Positions 39,690 through 51,679 of a DNA stretch of 64,000 nt are shown piece by piece (positions within the stretch are counted from its first letter, which is position 1; every line of letters begins with the position of its first letter). A program made the position numbers and the translations under genes. Under the pieces are notes generated by a model. The model saw nothing but the letters and a program-made list of their open reading frames with translations. It was not told the DNA's origin and did not search any database. The stretch spans positions 136,163 to 200,162 of the forward strand of contig KB306460.1 of NCBI GenBank assembly GCA_000328365.1. Direction: 5' to 3'. Origin of the DNA: Capitella teleta (Eukaryota; Annelida; Polychaeta; Capitellidae).

Positions 39690-41240
39690 GGTTCAAAAGG
39701 GCAGAGGCCTATAGCCTATTGCTGGCCTTCTCTCCGAAGGTAATTGTCTTCTTAAAATTCAATACAGTGTTGCATAGCGCTGCGCGGGGCGGTAAAGCAT
39801 TAAAGCTATCAACTGCTCTGTTTGAGAAGAAGAACTTTCTTGAGTCCAGCCTGGAGTGCCTTTTCCTCAGTTTCAGGGCATGTCCTCTGATTAGGATGTT
39901 AGCTCCGGCCAGGTCGAAGAAGTGACTGGGGTTCACACACTCTAGACCTTTTGTGATCATAAATGCCTCAATCTTATCTCCGCGCTGGCGTCTCTCCTCC
40001 AGTGTTGTCAGGTGGAGCCTCCTGATCCGCTCCTCGTAGCTTAGGTCTCTGAAGCCCTGAATCATCTTTGTTGCTCGCCTCTGTACACTCTCTCAAAGTT
40101 CGACATCCTTCTTTAGCCAGGGGGACCAAGCTTGCACCGCGTACTCTAAGTGTGGGCAGACCAACTGCATGTAGAGCTTCCTCATTACCCTGGGGGACTT
40201 GTTATTTATGTTACGGTAGACCATACCTAATACTCTATTGGGCTTTTTTTGCCGCTGTTATGTACTGTTGGCTTGGTTTTAGGTTATTACTGATAACCAC
40301 TCCTAGGTCCCTGGTACTCTCCACGCCTTTCAGGGCTAATCCAAACATTGAGTAGGTGTGTTGAGGGTTGTTGTAACCAAAATGTATAGTGGCACATTTA
40401 GTGACGTTAAATAACATTTGCCAATCCTCTGACCATTTGCATAACTCATGTAAATCAGCTTGGAGAATCTCGTGGCTGCTACTATCGTTCAGCGGAAGGT
40501 ATACTTTGGTGTCGTCAGCAAACTTCAAGAGATGTGACCTAACATTGTCGTCCATGTCATTCACAAGGATAATAAATAGCACTGGCCCTAACACAGACCC
40601 CTGTGGCACTCCACTGAATACCTTAGCAGGATTAGAGGCACAACTGTTAACAACTACTGTTTGCCATCTGTCCTTCAGCCACTCCACTATCCATTTATAG
40701 ATGGCTCCTTCTATGCCGTGGGCTCTCAGCTTTGCACCGAGTCTTTGATGAGGTACTTTATCAAAAGCCTTTGCAAAATCTAGATATATGGCGTCCACAC
40801 CAAATCCTTCATCCACAAAGCGGGTTACGTCTTCAAGAAAAGTAAGTAGATTTGTTAGGCATGATCGTCCTTGTATGAATCCATGCTGAGACTTTTTCAG
40901 CAACCTCTTCTCTTTCAGGTGGGTGACTACTTTGTCTTTGGTGATCGACTCTATCACCTTGCACATGAATGAATGTACCTTGAATGTTGGGCCGAGGTGA
41001 GCTAATAGCTCTTATAGGCCCCTCTCGTAAATTTTTTTCATATGGTACGCTTATGTACGCCTATAGTTGACAGCGGAGTTCTTTGACCCTCCCTTATGCA
41101 GGGGGACCACGGTTGCCTTTTTCCATTCCGCTGGGACAGATCCCTGCATCAGGCTCTTCTGAAACAGACGCTGAAGTCCTGGAGCAAGCTCTGCACTGAA
41201 TTCCTTTAATATTCTAGGGTGGATTAGTGGATCCATTAGT
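39690..41240 (-). mobile_element. CR1-like LINE, 3' half of the pol ORF
   Basis: In minus-strand order: PRILKEFSAELAPGLQRLFQ with VPAEWKKATVVPLHKGGSKN (41236-41051), then a 243-codon block with the RT core, QHGFIQGRSCLTNLLTFLED, DFAKAFDKVPHQRLGAKLRA, GVPQGSVLGPVLFIILVNDM and the catalytic HLLKFADDTKVY (40966-40235), then the C-terminal part ending in FFSNRAVDSFNALPPRAAL (40065-39709). The three parts lie in different frames, so at least two indels. The RT block itself is open and all catalytic motifs are present, so the copy is fairly young. The endonuclease is missing, as usual for 5'-truncated copies. Confidence 0.9.
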
Positions 41241-42251
41241 GGATAAGTGCCATGAGCGCGTTTTACCCAGAAATTTTACACTTAGGTGGAAAAAACACTG
41301 ATTATGAAGTTATATTCCACTGGATGAAAGCATCAACCGTCATCATTCCCAGCGCTGAACACAACTTACAGATTACATAATAAAGAGAGCGGCTCTATGT
41401 ATGAAACGCCAACGCTTAACCTCTTCACAACCGGAAGTTCTTGTTCCCGATGTAAACAAGCCTGTAAACATTGGTAAACATTGGTTGTCTCTTCTTTTTA
41501 TTTTCTCTCTGTTTATCAAATGTTCGTGCTATGCATATGTATCAACGGATTAATCACCCAAAGAAATACTTAATCGAATCATCAATCAATTGAAATTGTG
41601 TTTGCTCAGGCTCAAGAGTCAGGGCGTCTTGCATTCAATGTGACTGTCATGATGATGATCAGGACATGATGATGATCATCATCATCATGCAGTACTTCAT
41701 GACATGCAAAACCTTCTTCCTATTTTCTAAGTTCCATGCACCCCTAACTATAATAGCCTATACAGTATAATTATAGACCAATGGGACATATTTTAGGTCA
41801 AGCTATATTAGACTATAGAGGTTCTAGCAGCTTGTATATATATACCTGCATGCTAGACGCAGAGACGTTTCCCCAGAGGGGAATACCTGCATGCATGCCA
41901 CTATATTATATAATTATTTATTATCCCCCTCTAGCCATGCATTGGCTCCAAGATACTAGTAGGCCTAGCTAGCATAGATTAATTGCGCGAAGTTTGCATT
42001 CACTATAGCATGCGCATTAGGGTGATTAAAGGCTTATATATATAGCTAATCTTATGGCTTTAAAGTTCTCCTGCTGTTACCGCGAGACTGTAGTCAACCA
42101 AATAGCCAAATAGCCGGTCATTTAAATTCCTAAAATTAGGATAAATTAATTAGTCAGCCATATATTTCTGAAAAGATATGGCTCACAAGTGTTCTTACAA
42201 CACATTAACTTATAATGAAATTTAATTTTGACAGGCATATATTTCCCAGAG
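41241..42251. other. Upstream region of the NACHT-TPR gene
   Basis: AT-rich, no gene seen. GAT/ATC trinucleotide runs at about 41650-41690 form an imperfect hairpin. A T-rich acceptor (AATTTTGACAG) at about 42223-42233 lies just before the start codon, so a non-coding first exon probably lies in this stretch. Confidence 0.4.
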
Positions 42252-45200
42252 ATGGCTGGATCATCAGTGAGACTAAAAGATGCCAAGGTGTGTCGCATCT
42301 TCTTCTCGTCTCCTTTCAATGGAATGGAGGGGGAAAGGGAAGAGCTAACAAAGCGGTACTGGCCGCAGATTCAGTCTCTGTGCTCCTCAAAGGGCGTGCA
42401 GTTCGTTCCAGTTGACATGCGCTGGGGAATCACAACACAACACGCTTCTGACTGCCAAACCATCAACATTTGTTTGCGAGAAATTGATCGATCAGATTTG
42501 TTCATCGGATTCTTCGGCCAGGTCTGGAATTATTGGAATATGCTTGAACCTGCTTAATTTAACCACTTGTAAACAGAGGTATGGTTGGCAAGGAGAAAAT
42601 GATGAGGTGTTGCAGCAGAACTTTGATGTTGCTCTGCCTCGGTATCCATGGTTACAAGACCACAGAAAGAAGAGTGTGACTGAGTTGGAATTCCTTCACG
42701 GTCACCTCAATAACCCCGGCAAGATTCCTGCATGTATTCTCTTTAGAGATAAGGTAGTTGCTGTGAAGAATACATTGATGGAATATCTTGATTTGCTTTC
42801 ATGAATTTTTCATTCAGGCGTTTGATGATACACGCAGGAAGGAGGCTGAAGATAAAGGTGATGGACGCGGAATTTATAAATTTTCTCCGGAAACAGATTT
42901 AGCCGTTACTCTGATGGATGACTTGAAGCTGCGTGTGGAAGCCACCCGTGAAAAGGTTCCTTATTTTCTTCCTATGCACACTTCTACTTCTCATTGAATC
43001 CTTCCTTTCAGGCTTTGGACATTCATATGAGTTATGCAACACCAGAAATTGTGAGTTTCAGAGTTGCTATTTTAGTCTTATAATTATGAATTCTAAAAGG
43101 GGGCGAAGCTGATGTTCAATGCTATCTGGAAACACTTGAATGAGGTTCTGCTGAAGGATGTGCAGCCCTCTGAAGGACTCAGCTGGGCAGAACAGGAAGA
43201 CCAGCAGCAGGATGTCTTCTGCTCAGTGCAAACTGATTTCTACCGTGGAGGAGATGTAATGATTGGAAAACTCAATTCATATCTTGCTGCTAATGGTAAT
43301 TTGGGTTTAATTTTTCAACTCATTATTACGATGGCTTGTACCTACTTTTAGTTGAATATAATGTTTGGAAAATTTGTTTTGTTTTTCTTAAGAATCTGAC
43401 AAAACCTTAGCTGTCACCGGGCCGCCCGGGTCAGGGAAAACAGCCTTTTTATGCAACTGGATTCATCAACAATGTGATGTTTTTGACTCTGAAACTCTGC
43501 TCTTCTATCATTTCACTGGATGTTCAGGCACCAGCAGCAGTGAGTTGTTTTTTTAATGAGTAAAACGCCCAAATTTGGGCTATTTCTCTGTTACAGCAAT
43601 CTTGACCATTCTTAAACGTGTGGTTGGAAATTTGTTGACGTTCATGGCTAAAAATCCCAAATGGAAGACGATCAAAGATGGTGTCAAAGTGGACGATATG
43701 ACTGACCATCAGCTCATAAACAAGTGGAATGATCTTTTGGTTGACCTCTCAAGTCAAGGTCACAAGGTCATCATGATTATCGATGGTATCAACACTGTCA
43801 GACAAAAGACTAAAGCTTACAAGGTGTGGGTGAATTTATGTTTTGTTGTGTATTCCATGACCTAAATTGCAGCCGCTCTATTGGCTGCCTGAGAAGTTAC
43901 CTCAGAATATCCATCTCATCGTCTCGACTCAGAGTAATGATGAGGAAAACTTGGAGGAATTACAACAGAATCGTGATTGCATAACTCTGGAGGTCTGTGA
44001 ATTGGATACACAGGATATCCGCAGTCTTTCAAAGGTAGATTATTATACTTTATTTAATCCGCAGATTAGATTGTCTTTTTTTTTTTTTCAGGAAATTCTA
44101 CTCGTTAGGGGTAAAGAACTCTCTCCAGAGCAACTTGAAAGAGTGGTGACAGCCCCCAGCTCCCGTAATCCTCTCTTTCTTCGAGTGGTTCTTGAGGTGT
44201 GTTTGTTAAAGATTAGTTGCAATGTTCATGCATTCTCTTATAATTTCAATAATTGCTAGGAACTTTGCATGTTTGGAAGATTTCGTGAACTTGATAAGAA
44301 AATTGATTCCTTGGTCACTTGCGAGAGGTACACTATTGTATTTTGAAAGCATGTTTCATGACTCACCTATCAACAGCTCAAATGAATTATTTGCTGAAGT
44401 GATTGAGCGTTTGGAGAGAGATTACAATTCTACTGAAATCGGCGTCAATATCGTGGAGAAGGTTCTAAGCGCTCTGGTTGTGTCGCGATGTGGTCTGACT
44501 GAAGAGGAATTGTGTTCACTCGTCGATATTCCTTCGCACATCTGGTCTCCTCTCTTCTACAGTGTTCAGTCATATCTTTTGAGTCGTAATGGATTTTTGA
44601 GGTACGATACTAAATATTACTAATTAACAAATCACTAACAAGTCTGCATGAATTCTACAGCTTAGCTCGTGAAGAGTTCAAGGAAGCTGTTCTGACCAAG
44701 TATCTAAGTGAAGACGCAAGCAAGTGAGTTTGATCCGTGCCATGTTATTTGTATGTTCAGTGGATTCTTTCAGAGTTTCTGCGATCAAACAACAGTTGAA
44801 TTTCTTCATAGGGAAACAAAAGGTATGCAAGGTCATTGCAATCATGTGCTTGCCATTGGTGTACAATGCAGTCTTTGTACAATTATCATCAATTATGTAT
44901 ATGTTTGTAACTGAGATAAATTTGAGATTAATAATTTCTGCACCACAGTCTCTGGTTGATTGCCATGCTCCTGTTCCTCGTCACTTCTTCACTGAGATTC
45001 CATGGCTCGCCCATGAAGCGCAAGATCGTCAGAGCCTTCTTCAAATCATCTGCACCATCAATAACTTTGAACAGCTCTTACTGTAAAGTTGAAATGTCTT
45101 CCCGTTCTCTCTCTTTATTGCTAATTTATCTTCATCCATAGTGAAGATTCATACGAAACAATGGAACACATTCAGTGGTTGGATTTATCACAGGAACAAT

Positions 45201-48200
45201 TCATTGAGAAGTGGGACGGTGTCATCGATCGATTCATTGCAGATGAATACATAAACGCCTTCGAGAAGTTTCTCAAGCCAAATCCAGTGCCAAAAGTAAG
45301 ATTGTTAGGATCTGTAATGCAATACTTTATTTTTTTGTTCTTATCTGTAGGCTGCTAATATTCTGTCAAACTTGACGATCTTTCTCAGTTCAGCTCGTAT
45401 GTATTTGGCGCTAGAACATTTCTTGCTTCGCATGCGAAGGATTCTGGTCAGATTTCATCGAGTTTTAATTTTATTTTTGTTTGTTAATCATTTGCTGCTA
45501 TTTCAGGAAGGGAGTAAGGAGAGCTTGAATAAAGATATTTGGTTTGATTTTTACCACAACTGCATCTACCGATTAGCCTGCTTGTATTGTGAAACTTATA
45601 ATTACCAAGATTCAGCCGCTCTACATCAGCAAATCCTTGATGCATGTTTGACTGAAAAGTGAGTTATTCTTTAAAATTAATTAGAATACAATGTAGATGA
45701 ACATATTTTAACACCCATTCATATTATGGTGATATCTTGTTTACTACAAACCTACAAACAGTCATCATCATATCAAAACATGTATTATGAGTCAGAGAAT
45801 CTGCTTCATCAGAAACCAACAGTTTCTGCTGTTCCAACCTGCTTTGAAAACATCAGTCGACTCTCGAGAGGATGAGTACTCCAACCAGAAAAGTGTTTGT
45901 CCCCTAAACATTTGTTCCCTTTTATGTTTGATTGTCTCATGTCTCACACTTGATCTTGATCGAATCTCAATTAATTTGCAGCCAAGACGATCCGACTGTT
46001 ATTACTAGGGTCGGCAATGCTTCACACGGTCTAGGAACGGCACTGATTGGTTTGGGGAAGTTTGAAGAAGTGAGTCCCTCAAAACGAGGTGCAATTTCTC
46101 TAGATGCAAGTTATTTATTCTATCAGGCAGAAAAAATGGCCTTGAAATCAATTGAAACTCTCAAGAAGAACCCTGATAAATCTGGGTTAGAAGCTGACGA
46201 GGCGAGTTCTCTCAGTATGATTGCTGAAAGTTACTCAAAGCGCGGTGAATATGAAACTGCTGTTGAATACGCTCTCCACTCTCTGGAGGTACATTTACAC
46301 GTACCACTAGAATTCAGCAATATTGATTACAGGTGCATTTCAGATTGAAGAAAAAATTTCACAGGGTCAACTCTCCATCCAAACATCATACACTTGTACC
46401 AATCTTGGCATATATTACAGAAGACTCGAGAATTATGCTGAAGCTGAAAGAGTTTACGAACGGTAATAAGAAGAGAAGATAAATTTCTCTGCATGTTTTC
46501 ATGATTTCTATGTTTTTTCAGTGCCATGAAGATCAAGGAGAAAATTCTTGGCTGGTATCACGAAGATGTTGCTATTGGCTGCCTTAACATGTCTAATCTG
46601 ATGAGAGATAAGGAGGATTACTCAACGGCCGTTGAATGGGCTCAAAAAGGCCTTGATATCTTCAAGGTAATTAGTTTCTAAGATATGGAGATTAATATGA
46701 TATTGCTCGTGGAAAGTGGTCCTTACGTGTCCCCCGTTGCCATGGCAACCCTGTTATTAGCATATTATTATCACATATTCCGGTTTTGGCGAACCAAAAT
46801 GCTCAAATTTTGCACAAATTAATAATCTTTAAGCAAACATGGGCTTGGTTTCATCTTTCCTGTATTCCTGCGAAAGGCCCAACATCACAGCACAGTTTTT
46901 AGCACTGAGTTGAAGGCCGAACGATCAACCGAATGGCCACTGCTATCTATGATTAGAGGGCCAGGAGTCTTGCCCCTAGCTGGGGCTTGTGGTTACAACT
47001 ATTATCGATTGCAGTGTCTTACTGTGTTTAAATGAGTGAAAAGCAATTGCACTTGACAAGTAGAAAATATCTGATAATTGCTGTGTGTTGGGCAGATGGT
47101 GAAATTGTTATTTCTCCAATGCGACAGAGAATAGAAGGCTACGGTAAAGTGAGGCCAAGTAATCTGAGCAAAGAAGATTGAACACTACGTACATCCCTAT
47201 GATGGCAAGACTGTTGATAAATTGAGTTCCCATAATTCCCTTTTATGCATGTTAGCTTGGAGTTTGAATCCTTCTCTTTCAGAAAATCGGCCACTGGGAC
47301 AATGTAATCGCCAGGAACAGCAAGGAGAACCTTCTTCTCTTATATGTCATGCTGTACACCCAGGGTAAAAATTATCTCGACGATGGAATCGATTTATACT
47401 GGGATGTTGGTAAGCACATCCATGCACACTCTGTAGAGAAATGAAGTCGCTTTTTTTTGCAGTGGACAACTTGGTCGAACGTGATGAACGCCATCTTGGA
47501 ATCCCGTTTGTGCACGACAGCTACATGCGGTATTTGTTCAACCAGAAGAAATATGACGATGTCATCAGAATTGCTACAACTTTTATGAGTTGTCCACAAA
47601 TGAGAAGTAGCATGATGTATTGCTTTCTGCACCACATTGATTTGAACATAAATCGTGACACAAAAGTTCAAAGGTTGGATGAACAGAGCCTTGATGCAGG
47701 ACTTCAACTGTGAGTTTTGTTGCCATAAAAATGGGTTTGATTACTATTTTTTCCTAATCATTCAATATATACATTTTTAATTCGTAGCTATCCTGGTGAT
47801 CGATGGTTGGTGAATCTGAAGGTCACACACTCGCTGGTTCCGTCTCGTGACCTTCAGGGGGTGTTAGAGGTCATGGAGAAATTTCTCTCCTCTTTTGAAG
47901 ATGCCGAAAACATTGATCGTTGCAAAAGTCTTGTCCTAGAGGTACAAGGGATCTGTGAAGGAGCTCAGTGGATAGAGGGTGCCCTCGGCCTGCTTGAGCA
48001 TTACAATGAGGGCAGACTCACTAACTGTGAGGTATTTTGTCGAATGTCTCGTGTTTGTCTGTGTATCAGATTGTGTTTCTAATCAGGATATTCTGCGCAA
48101 CCTGGCTGTGTTATACCACAGTTCAAAAGAGTGGCACAAGTCACTCGAGTGCTTCAAAGCAGCGGCTCTTTTGAACCCTGACGCTTGGGTTCTGCAGGAG

Positions 48201-48418
48201 AAATCCGCCATTTTGCACTTGATGCTTGGCGAAGTTGAGGAAGGTCGGAAGATTGCGGATGCTATGGAAACCAAATGGTCACGTGATGATGATGTCATGG
48301 CTAAGGTCAGTGAGGGACATGGGTCATTGCCATGTTGAAATTTCTCAAAATTGGTTCATCATCTCAGGTGAAGCAGATCCGGAATATCGCTGAGCAAGCA
48401 GAAAACCCTGACGAATAA
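42252..48418 (+). CDS. DUF4062-NACHT-TPR protein (NPHP3 / DDB_G0287407-like STAND ATPase)
   Basis: Twenty-five exons join in frame to 1286 codons: 42252-42521, 42577-42753, 42818-42955, 43012-43050, 43100-43295, 43393-43539, 43597-43823, 43873-44034, 44092-44196, 44260-44327, 44377-44601, 44661-44723, 44774-44822, 44949-45082, 45142-45295, 45351-45446, 45507-45658, 45982-46288, 46344-46462, 46522-46666, 47283-47409, 47463-47709, 47788-48031, 48087-48305, 48368-48418. Residues about 10-95 are DUF4062 (CRIFFSSPFNGMEGEREELT, VPVDMRWGITTQ). The NACHT-like ATPase has Walker A GPPGSGKT (about 283-290) and Walker B KVIMIIDGIN (about 380-390). The C-terminal part has TPR/kinesin-light-chain-like helices (SYTCTNLGIYYRRLENYAEA, VAIGCLNMSNLMRDKEDYST). 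Layout matches STAND switch proteins; human NPHP3 and TEP1/NWD1 share parts, but I see no WD repeats. Ligand and role (ciliary or immune) are unknown. Most introns are only 47-100 bases. Confidence 0.9.
46705..46800 (+). repeat. Dispersed repeat, copy 2, in the largest NACHT-TPR intron
   Basis: AAAGTGGTCCTTACGTGTCC, then CGTTGCCATGGCAACCCTGT and CCGGTTTTGGCGAACC follow the same order as copy 1 at 35555-35650. It lies in the 616-base intron at 46667-47282, ten times longer than the gene's typical intron, so the insertion probably accounts for the extra length. Confidence 0.55.
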
Positions 48419-49902
48419 TAGTCGTCAAAATTTATAGAATTTTTTTAATTTCTTTTTTTTCTGTGATTGTAGAGTTGCTGGTGAATGTTGTGTCTATGTT
48501 AGTGTTGTCTATAACAATTTATTGTATATGTTAGCAGATATTTTGTACTGGGCACCATACAACATTCCTTAATTCAGGGGTCCCATATACATGTACTGGC
48601 ATTATGCAAGACATGTTTGTGCAATGTACTTGTATACCACTTACATTTAAATGTTCCTCATTTGAGATTGGCATTTCAAAATATTTGACATACATGTAGA
48701 TGTAAGATAGATTGGGTGATCTACATGCATGTATACCAAGTGAATATTCTTGAAAAGATGGGTCAATTCTAGCAAATTGAAATTTTGTTCAGTACTTGAA
48801 CATTCCACTTGGTGAAGATTGAACATGGAGTTGTGTATGCTTCTGATCAATCTTTTCTCTTATTGATATCTATGTATTTGTGTGATCTGTTTCATTGATC
48901 ATGTGACTCTTTTACATGTTAACCTGAAACACTAATCGTGGCATATATATTTTTTCATTTAATAATTTCCTCTAACATTTTTATCCAGAATTTCGATATA
49001 ATAATTTTGCATGTTTCCTGTTAGCATAGACTGTAGAAGCAACTTAAATTTCAACAATTTTCAAACTAGTGTTTTAGTCTGAAAACTTTTTTATTTTGTG
49101 CTCCATTGCAAAATCTTTTATTGCCAACCAGCCTTCATCTTTGCCTTCATTTAACATGGTGCCTTCTTTCATTTCAACCTTTTTCTTCTTATTTATGTAG
49201 TGTTTACTTTTTATCTACTTCTGCAGCCAACTTTTTACAATGCTGTGGGTTTCTACTGTGATGCTGCTACCTGTGATTCTCACATACTTTTCTTACTTTC
49301 TGTTTTTTCACATATATTATTACGTTTGTGCAGTACGATGCATATGTTAATATATTTGTTTAATTTCAAGATCTCAGCAAATATTCTACCTCAAAGGTGT
49401 GAACTGTTGTTTTTCAGAGTATATTCTTAAAATGCTTATTTCTATAAATGAGATTCTTTATACAATAATTTTTCTTTTTAAAAGTGATATCATTTTGTTA
49501 ATCTTCTTTTTCTATCTCCAAACACTAGAAATGGAATAAAATGATTACACAAAATTTATGTTCATTTCTATATAATCAAACGTTTTATTTTAAAATGAAA
49601 TGAAACAAAAAAAATAATTTATGGCAGAAAGTTCAATAACTAATTTCCATTGGAATAAACATAAAGAATCAGTAACATTATAAAACAATCAACAATAGGT
49701 AATGGAAGCAAAATGCTAATGAATCACCAAAGTGAATAGACATGAAAAACAACCATGTTCATGTTCATCTATTGTGTTCATGACCACATTGTACTTCAGT
49801 ATTCCATAATTTCTTTAATAAAGAGCACTTTCATAATTGCGATAACATCAGCACCAAAATCCAAGATAATGACAAAATCACAAATCGGCTTTGAAGATTT
49901 GT
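48419..49902. other. Convergent 3' flanks of the NACHT-TPR and CapA-like genes
   Basis: AT-rich and T-rich, no gene seen. An ATGGAATAAAATG phrase at about 49530 offers an AATAAA for the plus-strand gene and the TTTATT near 49584 one for the minus-strand gene. Confidence 0.45.
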
Positions 49903-51015
49903 TCAGAACAGCAATTTGAGGGTTCTTCCATCTCGTTGCACATCACAGTTGAATCTCCTGCATTCCCTGGACATAGTACTAGCCAACCACGTGACATCTG
50001 CATCAGATGCGTGAGTCACTCGCAGCTTTTTCATGCGCATTGGAACCATTTCCAAAGTGTTCAATTTACCATCTCTGAAATCCAAATCAGCAAAGTACAT
50101 AAGACTAAGATCACCACGAAATTGCTCCTTCCCGGTTATCCCTTCATAATCATTAATGAAATCTCCGCAACCGTAAATAACGAGCTTCCCTTTGTACACT
50201 TCGAGGCCTTTAACGTGATGCGAGGAGTGCCCGTGAACCAAGTCAACGCCAGAATCATCGATGGCAGCGTGGGCAAATTCCGTGAGATATTCATCAACAT
50301 TGAATCCCCAGTTTCCGCCCCAGTGAATTGACAGCACCACAATGTCGTCCTTTTCACGAAAATTGTTGATGATACTTCTCAGCTGTTTGCTGGTTCTAAT
50401 AGGGTGATGCACGTCCAGCATGAAAAGCCCTTCCTGCGTTTCTCCAGCTCTCCATTTATCCGGAACACCACTGGAAATATGTCCCACGCCAAACACCAGG
50501 ACACGACCCTTACCAGGGAGTGAAAACACAGCAGGTCGCACAGCCTCATTCTCATTGAAGCCAGCTCCCGCATAAAGAATGCTTGTGTTATTCAGCGTAC
50601 ACATGGTGTCCTTGAGGCTGTGCAGGCCCCAATCGGCTGTGTGGTTATTTGAGAGGATGCAACAGTCTATCTCGGCCGCTTTGAGGATATTCACGTTGTT
50701 CGGATGCATTTTGTAATGAATGGCTTTGGTTGGCCAAGGGGTCATGCTAGTCGTCACACTTGTTTCCAAATTGATCAGCCGTAAATCTGGTTGCCTGCTT
50801 TTAAGAACGCTCAGTGCGTCTCCCCAGACGTAATCCGGGCCTCTGTCGTTTTTATGTGGAAGGGGGCCATTGGCGGCCTCTGCTAACTGCACATAGCCGT
50901 GCGCGTTCAAACCGTTGCCTTCGTAGATTTTGGGATCGCAGCTGTGCTCCTGGATCATGTCAATACCGCGCGCAAGCATCACATCACCCACCATGAACAG
51001 GCGAAGAATAAACAT
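49903..51015 (-). CDS. CapA / PGA-cap family metallophosphatase-like protein
   Basis: 370 codons in one exon. Motifs of the bacterial capsule-synthesis CapA/PgsA family, a branch of calcineurin-like metallophosphatases, are all present in order: FMVGDVMLARG, LINLETSVTT, CCILSNNHTADWGLHSLKDT, VVLSIHWGGNWG, LVHGHSSHHVKGLEVYKGKL and VIYGCGDFINDYEG. These carry the metal-binding Asp, Asn and His residues. In bacteria CapA/PgsA acts in poly-gamma-glutamate assembly; the animal role is unknown. No signal peptide or membrane anchor is seen, unlike bacterial PgsA, so it is probably cytosolic. ATG 51015 follows a good acceptor (CTCTTGTATTTCAG), so at least one non-coding exon lies upstream and the gene has been fitted with eukaryotic transcription. 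The missing coding introns agree with gain from bacteria or with retroposition. Family call firm; origin is inference. Confidence 0.9.
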   Translation of the reverse strand: MFILRLFMVGDVMLARGIDMIQEHSCDPKIYEGNGLNAHGYVQLAEAANGPLPHKNDRGPDYVWGDALSVLKSRQPDLRLINLETSVTTSMTPWPTKAIHYKMHPNNVNILKAAEIDCCILSNNHTADWGLHSLKDTMCTLNNTSILYAGAGFNENEAVRPAVFSLPGKGRVLVFGVGHISSGVPDKWRAGETQEGLFMLDVHHPIRTSKQLRSIINNFREKDDIVVLSIHWGGNWGFNVDEYLTEFAHAAIDDSGVDLVHGHSSHHVKGLEVYKGKLVIYGCGDFINDYEGITGKEQFRGDLSLMYFADLDFRDGKLNTLEMVPMRMKKLRVTHASDADVTWLASTMSRECRRFNCDVQRDGRTLKLLF

Positions 51016-51532
51016 AATGGGACCTGAAATACAAGAGGAATCGGGTGGAAATTGGTTGAGTTTGGTTTTCAAATCGCCTGCATTCAAGGTCAAGTCAAAA
51101 GATTTAAGTCCTTTCCTTTTATATAATCAGGACTCTGTAGAATAACGTGATTGTCATTGGAGCAAGAAATTAAATAATAAGTAAATAGAAATAGCTGATT
51201 GAGTCCATTATGATTTATAGGGACGGTCAGTTCAACCTTGCAATCATAACGCACTCTTCTATAACGGATATGTATGCAGATTTGCAGGATCGCTGAACGT
51301 TAAGTTTTGTCTTTTACTCTCTTTGGCTCTGAGGCTTACCCCCGCAAAATCTCCAGGAGTAAACAATGAACAGATTCCTTTCAGCAGCTGATAAGCAGAA
51401 AATATGTACTGAAAACTGGTAAGTCGCCCGGTATTTATCTAACCTTGGCAACACTACCAAGAGAATCTGCTCATCCGCGCCCGGAAGAATAGCTCACACG
51501 CTATTCGTCCGCACAATGAGAATAGGAACGTT

Positions 51533-51670
51533 ATGATCAGCGGAGTGTCTTCGTTCAGAGCGCCGAGAGCGAATCTGTGCGTGGCAAAACTGGCAAAATC
51601 TCAGGGCAAGGCGACGTGCAGAGCTGCTGTAAATATTCAAACTGTCAAAGCTCTCGGACTATGCACCTGA
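51533..51670 (+). CDS. Short ORF, possibly coding, head-to-head with the CapA-like gene
   Basis: 45 codons from ATG: MISGVSSFRAPRANLCVAKL then AKSQGKATCRAAVNIQTVKA. It lies in a GC-richer stretch about 500 bases upstream of the CapA-like start and on the opposite strand. The frame has a coding-like third-base pattern, but no family is recognised. It may be an upstream ORF or 5' exon, or chance. Confidence 0.2.
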   Translation: MISGVSSFRAPRANLCVAKLAKSQGKATCRAAVNIQTVKALGLCT

Positions 51671-51679
51671 CCAGCCAGA

